Origin: Methylophaga pinxianii
Lineage (GTDB): Bacteria; Pseudomonadota; Gammaproteobacteria; Nitrosococcales; Methylophagaceae
NCBI RefSeq assembly: GCF_020447225.1
Contig: NZ_JAJAEO010000177.1
Coordinates: forward strand, 1-64,000
Direction of reading: 5' to 3'
DNA: 64,000 nucleotides
The translations under genes were made by a program, and so were the position numbers. The notes under the pieces were generated by a model. The model worked only from the letters and a program-made list of their open reading frames with translations, was not told where the DNA came from and searched no databases. Below are positions 1 through 8,578 of this stretch, piece after piece (position 1 is the first letter of the stretch; each line of letters opens with the position of its first letter).

Positions 1-122
1 TTACAATCATGTCCGGCCACATAGCTCACTGAATTACATGTCGCCAGTTGAATATGCAAAACAGGCCGCATAAAGTAACCAAATCTCATCAAGGGATTAG
101 TACTAACTCAGGGGAAAGGTCA
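1..122 (+). mobile_element. Right end of an IS3-family insertion sequence (partial)
   Basis: The first 122 bases hold the C-terminal codons of an IS3-type transposase and then about 50 non-coding bases ending in a terminal-inverted-repeat-like sequence. That end runs roughly 99-122 and reads GTACTAACTCAGG then GGAAAGGTCA. The sequence after 122 changes abruptly into a peroxiredoxin coding frame, which marks the element boundary. The left end, orfA and most of orfB are outside the window, so the repeat match and target duplication cannot be tested here. The exact boundary is an inference. Confidence 0.65.
2..73 (+). CDS. IS3-family transposase OrfB, C-terminal fragment
   Basis: Reading from base 2 gives 23 residues that include RPHSSLNYMSP and end at TAA (71-73). 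The RPHSSL-Y-(S/T)P signature is the conserved C-terminus of the integrase-like OrfB protein of IS3-family elements, just after the DDE catalytic core. The catalytic residues lie upstream of the window. The frame stays open to the left edge, so this is a truncated view of a gene and not necessarily a broken gene. It would catalyse strand transfer of the element together with OrfA. Confidence 0.7.
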   Translation, partial: YNHVRPHSSLNYMSPVEYAKQAA

Positions 123-232
123 TTCGCAGTACTTTCCTGATTGATACCGATGGCAAACTGATTCATGAGTGGCGTAATGTGAAAGTTAAACAGCATCTTG
201 ATGAAGTGCTGGAAGTGGTTAAAAGCCTCTAA
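123..232 (+). pseudogene. bcp: 3' remnant of a bcp-type peroxiredoxin, cut by the IS element
   Basis: From base 125 the frame reads RSTFLIDTDGKLIHEW and continues to VEVVKSL before TAA at 230-232, about 35 codons. This matches the C-terminal end of thioredoxin-dependent thiol peroxidase Bcp/PrxQ, where RSTFLID is the strand preceding the last helices. The N-terminal part with the peroxidatic cysteine is missing. Upstream the frame runs only a few codons into the IS end and meets a stop at 104-106. The simplest reading is that an IS3 element inserted into bcp and left the 3' end. The rest of the gene should lie beyond the IS, outside the window. Confidence 0.65.
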
Positions 233-285
233 TGTAAAAACGAAAGATAACAACGCATCATTTTTAACAATTTTCTATTTCGTAA

Positions 286-317
286 GACACCGCATTACTC
301 AGTGCGGTGTCTTTTTT
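286..317 (+). terminator. Rho-independent terminator after the bcp remnant
   Basis: A perfect 9-bp stem, GACACCGCA (286-294) and TGCGGTGTC (303-311), has an 8-base loop and is followed by six T residues on the plus strand. It sits 54 bases after the bcp stop codon and would have terminated the intact bcp transcript. It also lies beyond the 3' end of the converging minus-strand gene at 345. Confidence 0.85.
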
Positions 318-344
318 GCTTCAACTGGACTCTACTAATTTTGC

Positions 345-1937
345 TCAGGCTGGTTTCAGATCAAATGCTATGCAGATCCGTTCCTCATCCGAAGTAAAGG
401 GGATAGTGCGGTGAAATACTGAAGATGGAAACATGACAATATCCCCAACTTCCGGTGCAATCGTTTTGCTGGGGAAATTGTCATGTTGTTTGGGATAGTC
501 ATCACCATGCGTACTCAGTTCAATACTGCCCTCGTCCGGGTGACTTTTTTGTTTGGGCAAAGCCAGATAAAGCGCGCCACTTACCCAGCCTTCTTCATGA
601 ATATGTGATGTCAAATGCCCGCCGGTTTTCATTTTCACGTACCAGGAACTGGCAAATACCGTTTGCTTAGGAAAGCTTTTGGCAAAAATACCGGTTTCAC
701 CTTTGAGCGTTTGTCGATAATCATCGATAGCCCGGGCGACAAGTTTGGCAATTTGCTGAAAACTGGCTTCCGAACGTTTAAACAGATTTCCGGCAGATTG
801 CACTCCATTATGCAAGCGGCCCTGACTTTTCTCTTCAATATCGGCCTGCTCGATGTCAGCCAGCAATTGTTTCAATAATTCGCTATCACCTTTTAATTCC
901 GGAACCTGAACGTGGCAAACCAGATCCAGAGGATTTTTACAAAAATTATAGTCATTGACTGTGCCAAAATTTTCAGCGTAATGCCCTGCCAATGTCGCGA
1001 GAAATGGTGAATTGTGCCGGGCTTTTTTCAGTTGATCCAAACCCTGTTTGAATTCATCAAAACAGCCGGTTTTATAGAGACAATACAATGAGCGTTCCTG
1101 CCAGTCAGCATATTGAGAGCGCTGAAAATACTGCAATGCCTGTGCTAAATCGCCACTATCGTATAAATAGACTGCCAAACTGTAGTTTGCCAAAGGCAAA
1201 CTGGGGTCGAGCTCTAATGCACATTTGTAGGCGGCCACTGACTCCTCGTAACGCCCTTGATCACGTAATACTTCACCAATATTGCTATGTACCTCAGCAT
1301 AATCTGGCTTAAGCTCTAAAGCCTGATTATAGATAGTGATCGCTTCAGCCAGTTTTCCCTGATTTTTGACTGCTGTGGCCAGATTGAAATACAACTTGGC
1401 ATCTTTGGAAATCGTCAACGCTCTCTGATAAACCGCTACAGCTTCATCTAACCTCCCTTGTTCTTGCAAACAAACGCCTAGATTAGCAATAGCTTCGAGA
1501 AAGTTTGGTTGTTGTTCAATCGCTTTTTGATAGTACTCCCCCGCTTGTGCAAAACGGTTTTGGGATTGCAATGCATAGCCCAGGTTATATAAGGCATCCG
1601 TGAGCTCTGGTTTCAATCTCAGTACTTTTTTATAACTATTAATGGCTTCATCAACCCGGTTAAGGTTGGTCAGCAAAATCCCCATATTGAAGTATATCTC
1701 GGGTACATTAGGGTCAATTTCAGTTGCTTTGCGAAAAATGCTGACGGCATCTTTGTATTTGTTTTGGGCCGCCAAAGCATTGCCATACAGATTTAAAACC
1801 GGAAAAGATCGCGGGTAGGATTTCAGTAATTTTTTGGCTGCAGATTCAGCAAAGCCGACCTGTCCCGTATTCAAGGCATGGATAATAGATTGTAAATCGG
1901 CCTGTCCCGGCGTTGGGCTTGGCTGTGGGTGCTTCAT
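345..1937 (-). CDS. TPR protein with C-terminal 2OG-Fe(II) oxygenase-like domain
   Basis: This 530-residue protein has two parts. Residues about 15-285 are seven to eight consecutive tetratricopeptide repeats with the usual spacing (for example YFNMGILLTNLNRVDEAI and ALYNLGYALQSQNRFAQA), a protein-protein interaction scaffold. The last 110 residues resemble the putative 2OG-Fe(II) oxygenase family PF13759, with an SHIHEEGWVSGALYLALP segment carrying the candidate metal-binding histidine and acidic residue. A late FPSSVFHRTIP holds the distal histidine and RICIAFDL a candidate 2-oxoglutarate arginine. Such fusions may hydroxylate proteins or peptides, but the substrate is unknown. There is no signal peptide, so it is probably cytoplasmic. 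No strong ribosome site precedes the ATG at 1937. Confidence 0.8.
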   Translation of the reverse strand: MKHPQPSPTPGQADLQSIIHALNTGQVGFAESAAKKLLKSYPRSFPVLNLYGNALAAQNKYKDAVSIFRKATEIDPNVPEIYFNMGILLTNLNRVDEAINSYKKVLRLKPELTDALYNLGYALQSQNRFAQAGEYYQKAIEQQPNFLEAIANLGVCLQEQGRLDEAVAVYQRALTISKDAKLYFNLATAVKNQGKLAEAITIYNQALELKPDYAEVHSNIGEVLRDQGRYEESVAAYKCALELDPSLPLANYSLAVYLYDSGDLAQALQYFQRSQYADWQERSLYCLYKTGCFDEFKQGLDQLKKARHNSPFLATLAGHYAENFGTVNDYNFCKNPLDLVCHVQVPELKGDSELLKQLLADIEQADIEEKSQGRLHNGVQSAGNLFKRSEASFQQIAKLVARAIDDYRQTLKGETGIFAKSFPKQTVFASSWYVKMKTGGHLTSHIHEEGWVSGALYLALPKQKSHPDEGSIELSTHGDDYPKQHDNFPSKTIAPEVGDIVMFPSSVFHRTIPFTSDEERICIAFDLKPA

Positions 1938-2113
1938 AGTGGTTCATCCAATAAATCAGGAGGTATTTCCTGCAATTTACAGGACTAATTCCTATATGCG
2001 CAAGATATCTTCCTGAAATTTTATTGCTGTGTATAACTCAAGTTGACCATTGAACCTTCAGGACACTATTAAAGTCTGCTTAGCATTCGTTTACAAAGGA
2101 TTTATCAAACTTC

Positions 2114-3139
2114 ATGGATACACTTACCCAGGCACTACTTGGTGGCGCAGTTGGTTACTGCGTAGCAGGACGTAAAGCTCCGCGAGCCTCTGTTTTATAC
2201 GGAGCAGCTTTAGCCATTTTACCCGATTTGGATGTTTTCATTCCTTACGCCAATGATTTGGACGCGATGACCCTGCACCGCAGTTGGAGTCATTCATGGA
2301 TTGTGCAAAGTTTACTCGCCCCTCTAGTGGCCTGGTTAATAAGTAAAGCGGATCGTCGATTAACCTTCTCATGTTGGCTGACTCTGATTTGGCTGGCCTG
2401 GGTCACCCATAGCGGACTCGATGCCATGACCGTTTATGGGACACAATTATTCTGGCCATTTATGCCACCACCTGTCTCGATTGGTAGTGTGTTTATCATC
2501 GATCCGTTATACAGTCTGCCGCTTGCCACGGGTTTTCTGGCGATACTGATCGCTGCAAGGCAAAAATGGAGTCAGCTGATCATGCTGGGTGGATTAATCT
2601 TTAGCACAAGCTATCTTCTCTGGAGTGTGGGTGCGCAATTCTGGATAACACAACAAACGCAACAAGCCTTATCAACACAACAGATTCAATATGAACATCT
2701 GAAAATCACTCCAGCCCCGTTAAATACGCTGTTATGGCGAATCGTGGTTATTGACAATGACGTGTATTACGAAGCGTTTCGCTCGGTATTTGATGGCGAT
2801 GCGCCCATTGAATTTGCCCGATTTCAGCGAGGCACGAAACTTCAGGACATGCTTTCCGACCAAACCTCTATTGAGCGCATAAGCTGGTTTACCCGAGATA
2901 ATTTTAAACTTGAACTCTTCAACGACAGTCTTATAGCAACTGATTTACGTATGGGCATGGAGCCCAATTATTTCTTTCGTTTTCAACTTGCCGAAATTCG
3001 CGATGGCGAGGCGATGACTTTAGTCCCGCATCAGTTGAAGATGCCACGCAATGTCAAGGCAGGATTGCATTGGGTCTGGCAGCGTATATGGACACCACGG
3101 CCAGGTCCGCTGATGGTCAGTGAAACACTGAATAATTAG
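2114..3139 (+). CDS. DUF457 membrane metal-dependent hydrolase (YdjM/YbcI type)
   Basis: The N-terminus MDTLTQALLGGAVGY, followed by ILPDLDVF and HRSWSHS, is the signature of DUF457 / LexA-regulated membrane hydrolase-like proteins. The Asp and His residues of these motifs are presumed metal ligands. Four to five hydrophobic segments lie in the first 190 residues. The last 150 residues form a soluble, probably periplasmic domain ending in charged segments. At 341 residues it is a full-length long-type member. No enzymatic activity is firmly known for the family. An AAAGGA ribosome site lies just before the ATG. It stands alone, convergent with the sensor kinase gene that ends at 3181. Confidence 0.8.
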   Translation: MDTLTQALLGGAVGYCVAGRKAPRASVLYGAALAILPDLDVFIPYANDLDAMTLHRSWSHSWIVQSLLAPLVAWLISKADRRLTFSCWLTLIWLAWVTHSGLDAMTVYGTQLFWPFMPPPVSIGSVFIIDPLYSLPLATGFLAILIAARQKWSQLIMLGGLIFSTSYLLWSVGAQFWITQQTQQALSTQQIQYEHLKITPAPLNTLLWRIVVIDNDVYYEAFRSVFDGDAPIEFARFQRGTKLQDMLSDQTSIERISWFTRDNFKLELFNDSLIATDLRMGMEPNYFFRFQLAEIRDGEAMTLVPHQLKMPRNVKAGLHWVWQRIWTPRPGPLMVSETLNN

Positions 3140-3180
3140 ACTCTGGAGCAGTCAACCTCTCACCTGCTGATTGCTGACAG

Positions 3181-4545
3181 TTATTTCAAAGAAGATGGCA
3201 GAGGAATTTTGATGGTGACTCGCAGCCCTTTTGTCGTACCATTTTCAATGTTCAGTTGCCCTTTAAAACGTCTGACAATCGCATCCACTATGGCCAGCCC
3301 CAAACCACTTCCATCACTGTGATGCCCGTGGACAAACCGTCGAGTAAGTTCAGTAAGCAGTTTTTCGGACACGCCCGGGCCCTCGTCTTCGACTGTCCAG
3401 CATAAGTGGTGCTCATCCAAGATCACTGACAGGGTCACCACGCTATTCTCTGGAGCATGGCGGATGGCATTTTCCAGCAGATTCCGTAACGCAGCTGATA
3501 AGAGTATGGCGGAAGCCTGAACCTTTTCATCCACCTCTTCATTGCAGCGTAATGTGACGTGATGTTGTCTTGCCAGATGTTGCACGTCACTTAATGCCAT
3601 ATTGTTAATTTCAGCAACGGGTAAACAGGTACTTTCGGCTAATTGACTGTCCCCTTCGACCCTGGCCAGTAATAACAACTGATCCAGAGTGCGTTGTAAT
3701 CGGTCCGTAGCTTTTTCAGCCTGCAGCAGGGCATGCATGGCCTGTCCACCCTGCGTTAACCTGGCAACCTGTAGCTGAGTTTTAATGCCCGCTAATGGTG
3801 TACGTAACTCATGTGCCACATCACCGGTAAATCGCCGCTCGCGCAGCAACGATTGCTGCATGCGTTGCAGCAAACGATTGATCTCATCCACCAGCGGACG
3901 TACTTCAGCAGGACGTTGCTCCCAAACCAAAGCCGTGAGATCTTCAGTATTACGTCTTGCCATATTCTGACTCAGGCTGTGTAGTGGTTTAAAACCATGC
4001 AATATGCCAAACCAGACCACGGCCAGTGTTCCTGCCAAACTGATAAAAAAAGGTACTCCGGCGGCAATAACCACCGAACGCATTAATGTATCTCTGGTTT
4101 CCAGTCGCTCAGCGGTGGTAATGGTTAATCCTGCTTGAGACAGATTAAACACCCGCCAAGGCTCACCATCCTGCATACGATTTTGATAACCCTGCACAGT
4201 GGTGGTCAGAGCACTTTCCGGCGCATCATGTGAAACAGCAATAATATCCCCGGCCACGTTAGCGACCTTGCAAGCTAATGTAGCAGGTAAATCCGGATTT
4301 TGAGCCGGATCAAATAATGCATTGCGCTGACCACCATTCACCAAGGGATCCAAGTCATACTGCGACATCAAAGACATCAGCATCTTGGCAGAAGCCGCCA
4401 GGCGATTGTCCAATGTATTTTGCATTTCTTTCTGCACGCTCAGCAGCAGCCATGGTGCCAATAACAGCCACATCAACAACACGGAAATACCAATACGCCA
4501 AAGTAACTGCCAGCGTAAATAATCTTTGGCTTTAGCGGGATTCAT
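3181..4545 (-). CDS. Sensor histidine kinase, QseC/PmrB type
   Basis: This is an inner-membrane sensor of 454 residues. One transmembrane helix lies at about 15-37, a periplasmic sensor region at 38-155 and a second helix at about 157-182. A HAMP-like linker follows, then the HisKA dimerisation domain with phospho-acceptor His245 in DVAHELRTPLAGI. The HATPase_c domain has an N box (LRNLLENAIRHAP), a G1 box (DEGPGV) and a G2 box (GSGLGLAIV). Its ATG overlaps the last 14 bases of the response-regulator gene upstream, so the two are translated as a pair. The periplasmic domain is not obviously metal- or quinone-specific, so the stimulus is unknown. The divergent efflux operon is the likely target. 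Confidence 0.92.
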   Translation of the reverse strand: MNPAKAKDYLRWQLLWRIGISVLLMWLLLAPWLLLSVQKEMQNTLDNRLAASAKMLMSLMSQYDLDPLVNGGQRNALFDPAQNPDLPATLACKVANVAGDIIAVSHDAPESALTTTVQGYQNRMQDGEPWRVFNLSQAGLTITTAERLETRDTLMRSVVIAAGVPFFISLAGTLAVVWFGILHGFKPLHSLSQNMARRNTEDLTALVWEQRPAEVRPLVDEINRLLQRMQQSLLRERRFTGDVAHELRTPLAGIKTQLQVARLTQGGQAMHALLQAEKATDRLQRTLDQLLLLARVEGDSQLAESTCLPVAEINNMALSDVQHLARQHHVTLRCNEEVDEKVQASAILLSAALRNLLENAIRHAPENSVVTLSVILDEHHLCWTVEDEGPGVSEKLLTELTRRFVHGHHSDGSGLGLAIVDAIVRRFKGQLNIENGTTKGLRVTIKIPLPSSLK

Positions 4546-5203
4546 TCACCGCTCCCAATCGATAGCCCATGCCCCGTACTGTTTCAATCCATTCATCGCC
4601 GAGTTTACGGCGTAAGTTATGAATATGAACAGCTACAGCGTTACTTTCGATACCTTCTGCCCAACCATATAAGCGATCTTGTAATTGTGCAGCCGTAACC
4701 ACCCTTCCCGGCTGCTGTAACAATGATTCCAATACCGTGATTTCACGACGTGACAAATTTAAAGGCTTATTATTCAAAGTAACTTGTAATGTAGCCGGAT
4801 CAAACTGCAAATTGCCATGCTGAATGGTCTGCGTGGAGCGACCAGCTGCCCTACGGCTAAGTGAATGCAGGCGAGCAGCAAGTTCGGTCAAGTCAAAGGG
4901 CTTGCTCATATAGTCATCTGCACCAGCCTGCAAGCCACTTACCCGGTCAGGAACCGCATCACGTGCGGTTAAAATTAATACCGGTAAATTATTACCACGC
5001 TCGCGCCAACGGCTGAGCAAATGCATACCATCTTCATCTGGTAGTCCGAGATCCAATACCACAGCATCAAAACTTGCCGTAGCCATGGCTGTTTCAGCAC
5101 CTCCGGCATTTCTGACCCACTCGGCCTGAATGCCCAATGCGGTCAGTCCGGCCTGGATGCCCTCGCCCATTAATGCATCGTCTTCCACAATCAGTACGTA
5201 CAT
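4532..5203 (-). CDS. OmpR/PhoB-family response regulator, QseB/PmrA type
   Basis: This 223-residue protein has a receiver domain (residues 1-115) with the acidic pair Asp8-Asp9, phospho-acceptor Asp51 (VVLDLGLPDEDG) and Lys101 (SKPFDL). A winged-helix DNA-binding domain (about 125-220) ends in the usual ETVRGMGYRL. It is first in an operon with the kinase and is transcribed divergently from the RND efflux genes. Three TTAA half-sites spaced 11 bp apart in the shared promoter region fit tandem binding by this subfamily. The most economical model is that it controls itself and the efflux pump, but that is inferred. Confidence 0.93.
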   Translation of the reverse strand: MYVLIVEDDALMGEGIQAGLTALGIQAEWVRNAGGAETAMATASFDAVVLDLGLPDEDGMHLLSRWRERGNNLPVLILTARDAVPDRVSGLQAGADDYMSKPFDLTELAARLHSLSRRAAGRSTQTIQHGNLQFDPATLQVTLNNKPLNLSRREITVLESLLQQPGRVVTAAQLQDRLYGWAEGIESNAVAVHIHNLRRKLGDEWIETVRGMGYRLGAVNESR

Positions 5204-5245
5204 TGCCCACTACCCGAAATAAAAACAACATAGTCATTTATTTGA

Positions 5246-5273
5246 ATTAAGACAACGTTAACATTCTCTTAAT
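5246..5273 (+). promoter_or_regulatory. Triple PmrA-like TTAA box between response regulator and efflux operon
   Basis: Three hexamers, aTTAAG (5246-5251), gTTAAC (5257-5262) and cTTAAT (5268-5273), are separated by exactly 5 bases, so the TTAA cores recur every 11 bp on one face of the helix. This is the layout of known PmrA boxes (YTTAAK-N5-YTTAAK) and suits tandem binding of an OmpR-family regulator. The outer parts also form an 8-bp inverted repeat. Binding by the adjacent regulator is inferred. Confidence 0.6.
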
Positions 5274-5303
5274 TTTGTCGCTTCACTCTAAGCAGGGTCT
5301 GTT

Positions 5304-5327
5304 TCTTTCAGAGGCGGCTCTGAAAGA
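5304..5327 (+). other. Hairpin in the leader of the RND operon
   Basis: TCTTTCAGAG (5304-5313) and CTCTGAAAGA (5318-5327) form a perfect 10-bp inverted repeat around GCGG. No T-run follows, and CTGAAAGA recurs at 5339-5346. It lies about 85 bases before the permease ATG. It could be a 5'-UTR stem or an operator for a dimeric repressor, and the sequence does not decide. Confidence 0.5.
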
Positions 5328-5412
5328 TAAATAGACACTGAAAGAAAAACTGATTAAGTATCGTCGCTGCAGTCAGTCACCCCAACCCAACAATTAACAC
5401 GAGAAGCTATTT

Positions 5413-8400
5413 ATGTGGCTGGTCCGTTACGCCTTAACCCGACCCTATTCTGTAGCAGCTTTAAGCTTGCTCATTTTTGCAGCCGGGCTTATCAGTTATA
5501 TGAGACTGCCAGTGGATGTTCTGCCAAGTGTGAATATTCCATCAATAAAAGTAGTTTGGACATACAACGGTCTCAATACCAATGAAATGGCATCGAAAAT
5601 CACCACTTTCAGTGAAGTGGCGATTATGAATAACGTTGATAACCTTAAGGAAATACGATCTCAAACCCTTAATGGCGTATCGGTTATTCATATCGATTTT
5701 CATCCTGAAGTCGATATTGCAAACGCGATGGCACAGGTAACGGGCGTGTCACAAACCATTCGACGAAGAATGCCGGAAGGTACTTCCCCGCCTTTAGTAG
5801 CGGAATACAACCAATCCAGCACCCCCATTATTCAACTGGTTATGTCTTCGGACACTCTGACGGATGGTCAATTGGCTGACTTTGCCCGTTTACAGTTGCG
5901 TGGCATGGTGCAATCCATTAATGGTATTCGTATGACACTGCCTTACGGTGGTGCCACAAGACAAATTATGGTGGATCTGGATCCCGAGGCGTTATTCGCT
6001 CAAGGCTTAACCGCTAGTGATGTGACCCGTGCGATTAATGAGCAAAACCTCACGCTGCCCTCAGGGAGCATTCGTGAAGCACAGAATGAACTGCAAATCA
6101 CGGTAAACGCCAGTCCACAAGCCGTGGCCGACTTTGAAGACCTGCCCATTCGTTCCCGCGATGGCGAGCTCATATTACTGAGAGATGTGGCAGATGTGCG
6201 TGATGGCACGGCTTTGCAGACAAATATTGCAAGGGTAAACGGCGAAAATGCAGTGATGGTCTCGCTGATAAAACTCGGTGGTGCATCCACCGTGGACATT
6301 ATAAATGAGTTAATGGAGCGCTTACCTTCGATTCAGGCTGCTGCCCCTGAAGGCATTACCATTTCACCTATTTTCGATCAGTCAGTGTTTGTCAGTACGG
6401 CCCTGCATCATATCGAGATGGAAATTATTATTGTCGGCTCTTTGGTCGCGTTAATGGTTTTACTATTTCTGGGCTCATCACGCGCCACGCTAATCGTACT
6501 GACCTCGATACCGCTCTCCTTGCTGACAGCAGTGTTTGTCTTAAATCTCACAGGCAATACGCTGAATCTGATGAGTCTCGGCGGACTGGCATTAGCGATC
6601 GGTATTCTGGTCGATAATGCCTTGGTGGAAATCGAAAATATCAAACGACATTTGGCTGATGGAATGGAACCCAGCCGTGCCATTCTCACCAGTGCCAGTG
6701 AAGTCGCCTTTCCGGAATTTGTTTCCACCCTCTCCACCTGTATTGTCTTTTCACCGATATTTTTATTAACCGGTGTTGCAGGCTTTATTTTCCAGCCTAT
6801 GGCGATTGTGGTCATAGCTTGTTTGGCCGCCTCGTACTTATTATCTCGAACCGTTGTACCGACTCTGGCAAAGTTATTACTGGGCAATGAAAAAGTATTA
6901 AGCAAACAGTCTAAAAATCCTTTGGTACATTTACATCTTGGACTGGAGCAACGCCTGCACAAGGGCCAACAACATTTGCAAAATACAATTGGCCGACTGC
7001 AACGACATGTGTTGATTGCACCGCTGATAGGTATTGTGATTGTGACGGCTGCCGGCTTTGCCTTACAAGAGATTGGCCGCGATTTCTTTCCCAAAACTGA
7101 TGCGGGCTTGATGCGCTTTTACATGCGGGTGGATACCGGTTCACGAATCGAACAGACAGCCGAGAAATTTGCCCAAATTCAGCAGGAAATACGCAAAATC
7201 ATTCCAGAAGATGAGCTGGATTTTGTGTTTGAAAATATTGGTATGCCAGACTCGATAAACCGTGCCTGGATAGAAAGTTTTACCATTGGTACTTACGATG
7301 GTGAGTTGCAAATCCAATTGGCTAAAGGCCATCAGCCGAGCAGTCAATATGAGTCGGCCATCCGGCAAATGCTCAAAGAGAAATTCCCCGAAGTGACGTT
7401 ATTCTCACAAGCGGCAGATACCACTAATCAAACGCTTTCCGGCAGCACGCCAACCGCATTGGACGTCAGGTTTACTGGACGTAATTTGCCCGCCAGCATT
7501 GCCAAGGCCGAAACCCTGATTGAAAAAATGCAAAATGTCGAAGGCGCAGTGGATATCGGCTTTCAACAGGTCTTTGCATTGCCTGAATACTACGTCAATC
7601 TGGATCGCAAACGGGCGGCAGAACTAGGCGTGACGACTCAGGCAGCGATAAACAGCCTGCTGGGCGCATTGGGTTCGGCAGGCACTGTCTCCCCAAGTTT
7701 TTGGTCAGATCCGGTGTTTGGTTTTTCTTATGAAGTACAAACCCGTACACCTTTACACAAATTAAGCAGTACGGATGATTTGATGAATCTGCAGGTGCAA
7801 ACGGACGATCCCGATATCACCGTACCTCTGGCCAGTATCGCCAGTATTACCCCTCGCAATGTCGCGGGCAGCATTGGTCGAACGATGCTCAAACCTACGG
7901 TAAACGTGTTAATCAATACCGAAAACACCGACTTGGGCTCGGTTTATCAGGCCACGCAGCAGATTGTGGATGAACTGAAACAAGACATGGTTCCAGGCAA
8001 TGATATTGAAATCATGGGTCAGGCCGCCGCCATGGATGAAGCTTATCAAGATCTGTTATTTGGCTTCTTACTGGCTATATTCTTTATCTACATCATCATG
8101 CTGTTTAACTTTGCCTCATGGATATTGCCTTTGGTCGCTTTATCCGGCGCACCTATAGCCATTTCGGGTGCCATTATTGGCTTAATGCTGACAGGCACTA
8201 CCATCAGCGTGCCCGCGTTAATGGGGTTCATCATGGTCATTGGCGTATCGACGGCCAATAGCGTTTTGGTGACAACATTTGCCCGTGATCAATGGGTGGC
8301 CGGTAAATCGGCATTTGAAGCCGCTCGCGAAGCTGCATCGACACGGCTGAGACCAGTCTTAATGACTGCCTTGACCATGATTATCGGTTTATTACCAATG

Positions 8401-8568
8401 GCCTTGGCGCTGGGCGAAGGCGGTGAACAAAATGCACCGCTGGCCCGAACCGTTATTGGCGGCTTGATGCTGGGCACATTTGCTTCCCTGTTTTTAGTGC
8501 CCTGGACTTTCAGCATGATCATGCAATTTATTAAACGTCCGCAGCCCGTGAAGCTGCCGGCTATTTGA
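5413..8568 (+). CDS. RND-family efflux permease (HAE-1/AcrB-like)
   Basis: A protein of 1051 residues is the normal length for an inner-membrane resistance-nodulation-division transporter. It starts with a transmembrane helix (ALTRPYSVAALSLLIFAAG). A large periplasmic loop follows (about 35-335), then helices TM2-TM6 with a GGLALAIGILVDNALVEIENI segment in which the Asp of LVDNA is the expected proton-relay residue. A second periplasmic loop and a TM7-TM12 block ending near residue 1040 complete it. It exports hydrophobic or toxic compounds using the proton gradient. An adaptor gene follows 10 bases after the stop. No TolC-type channel gene is present, so a distant one must be shared. A GAGAAG ribosome site precedes the ATG. 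Confidence 0.93.
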   Translation: MWLVRYALTRPYSVAALSLLIFAAGLISYMRLPVDVLPSVNIPSIKVVWTYNGLNTNEMASKITTFSEVAIMNNVDNLKEIRSQTLNGVSVIHIDFHPEVDIANAMAQVTGVSQTIRRRMPEGTSPPLVAEYNQSSTPIIQLVMSSDTLTDGQLADFARLQLRGMVQSINGIRMTLPYGGATRQIMVDLDPEALFAQGLTASDVTRAINEQNLTLPSGSIREAQNELQITVNASPQAVADFEDLPIRSRDGELILLRDVADVRDGTALQTNIARVNGENAVMVSLIKLGGASTVDIINELMERLPSIQAAAPEGITISPIFDQSVFVSTALHHIEMEIIIVGSLVALMVLLFLGSSRATLIVLTSIPLSLLTAVFVLNLTGNTLNLMSLGGLALAIGILVDNALVEIENIKRHLADGMEPSRAILTSASEVAFPEFVSTLSTCIVFSPIFLLTGVAGFIFQPMAIVVIACLAASYLLSRTVVPTLAKLLLGNEKVLSKQSKNPLVHLHLGLEQRLHKGQQHLQNTIGRLQRHVLIAPLIGIVIVTAAGFALQEIGRDFFPKTDAGLMRFYMRVDTGSRIEQTAEKFAQIQQEIRKIIPEDELDFVFENIGMPDSINRAWIESFTIGTYDGELQIQLAKGHQPSSQYESAIRQMLKEKFPEVTLFSQAADTTNQTLSGSTPTALDVRFTGRNLPASIAKAETLIEKMQNVEGAVDIGFQQVFALPEYYVNLDRKRAAELGVTTQAAINSLLGALGSAGTVSPSFWSDPVFGFSYEVQTRTPLHKLSSTDDLMNLQVQTDDPDITVPLASIASITPRNVAGSIGRTMLKPTVNVLINTENTDLGSVYQATQQIVDELKQDMVPGNDIEIMGQAAAMDEAYQDLLFGFLLAIFFIYIIMLFNFASWILPLVALSGAPIAISGAIIGLMLTGTTISVPALMGFIMVIGVSTANSVLVTTFARDQWVAGKSAFEAAREAASTRLRPVLMTALTMIIGLLPMALALGEGGEQNAPLARTVIGGLMLGTFASLFLVPWTFSMIMQFIKRPQPVKLPAI

Positions 8569-8578
8569 GGAACTCACC

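Noticed and set aside
6408-7094. Minus-strand frame of 228 codons inside the RND pump gene
   Set aside because: Low-complexity antisense frame of a well-supported coding gene; a shadow.
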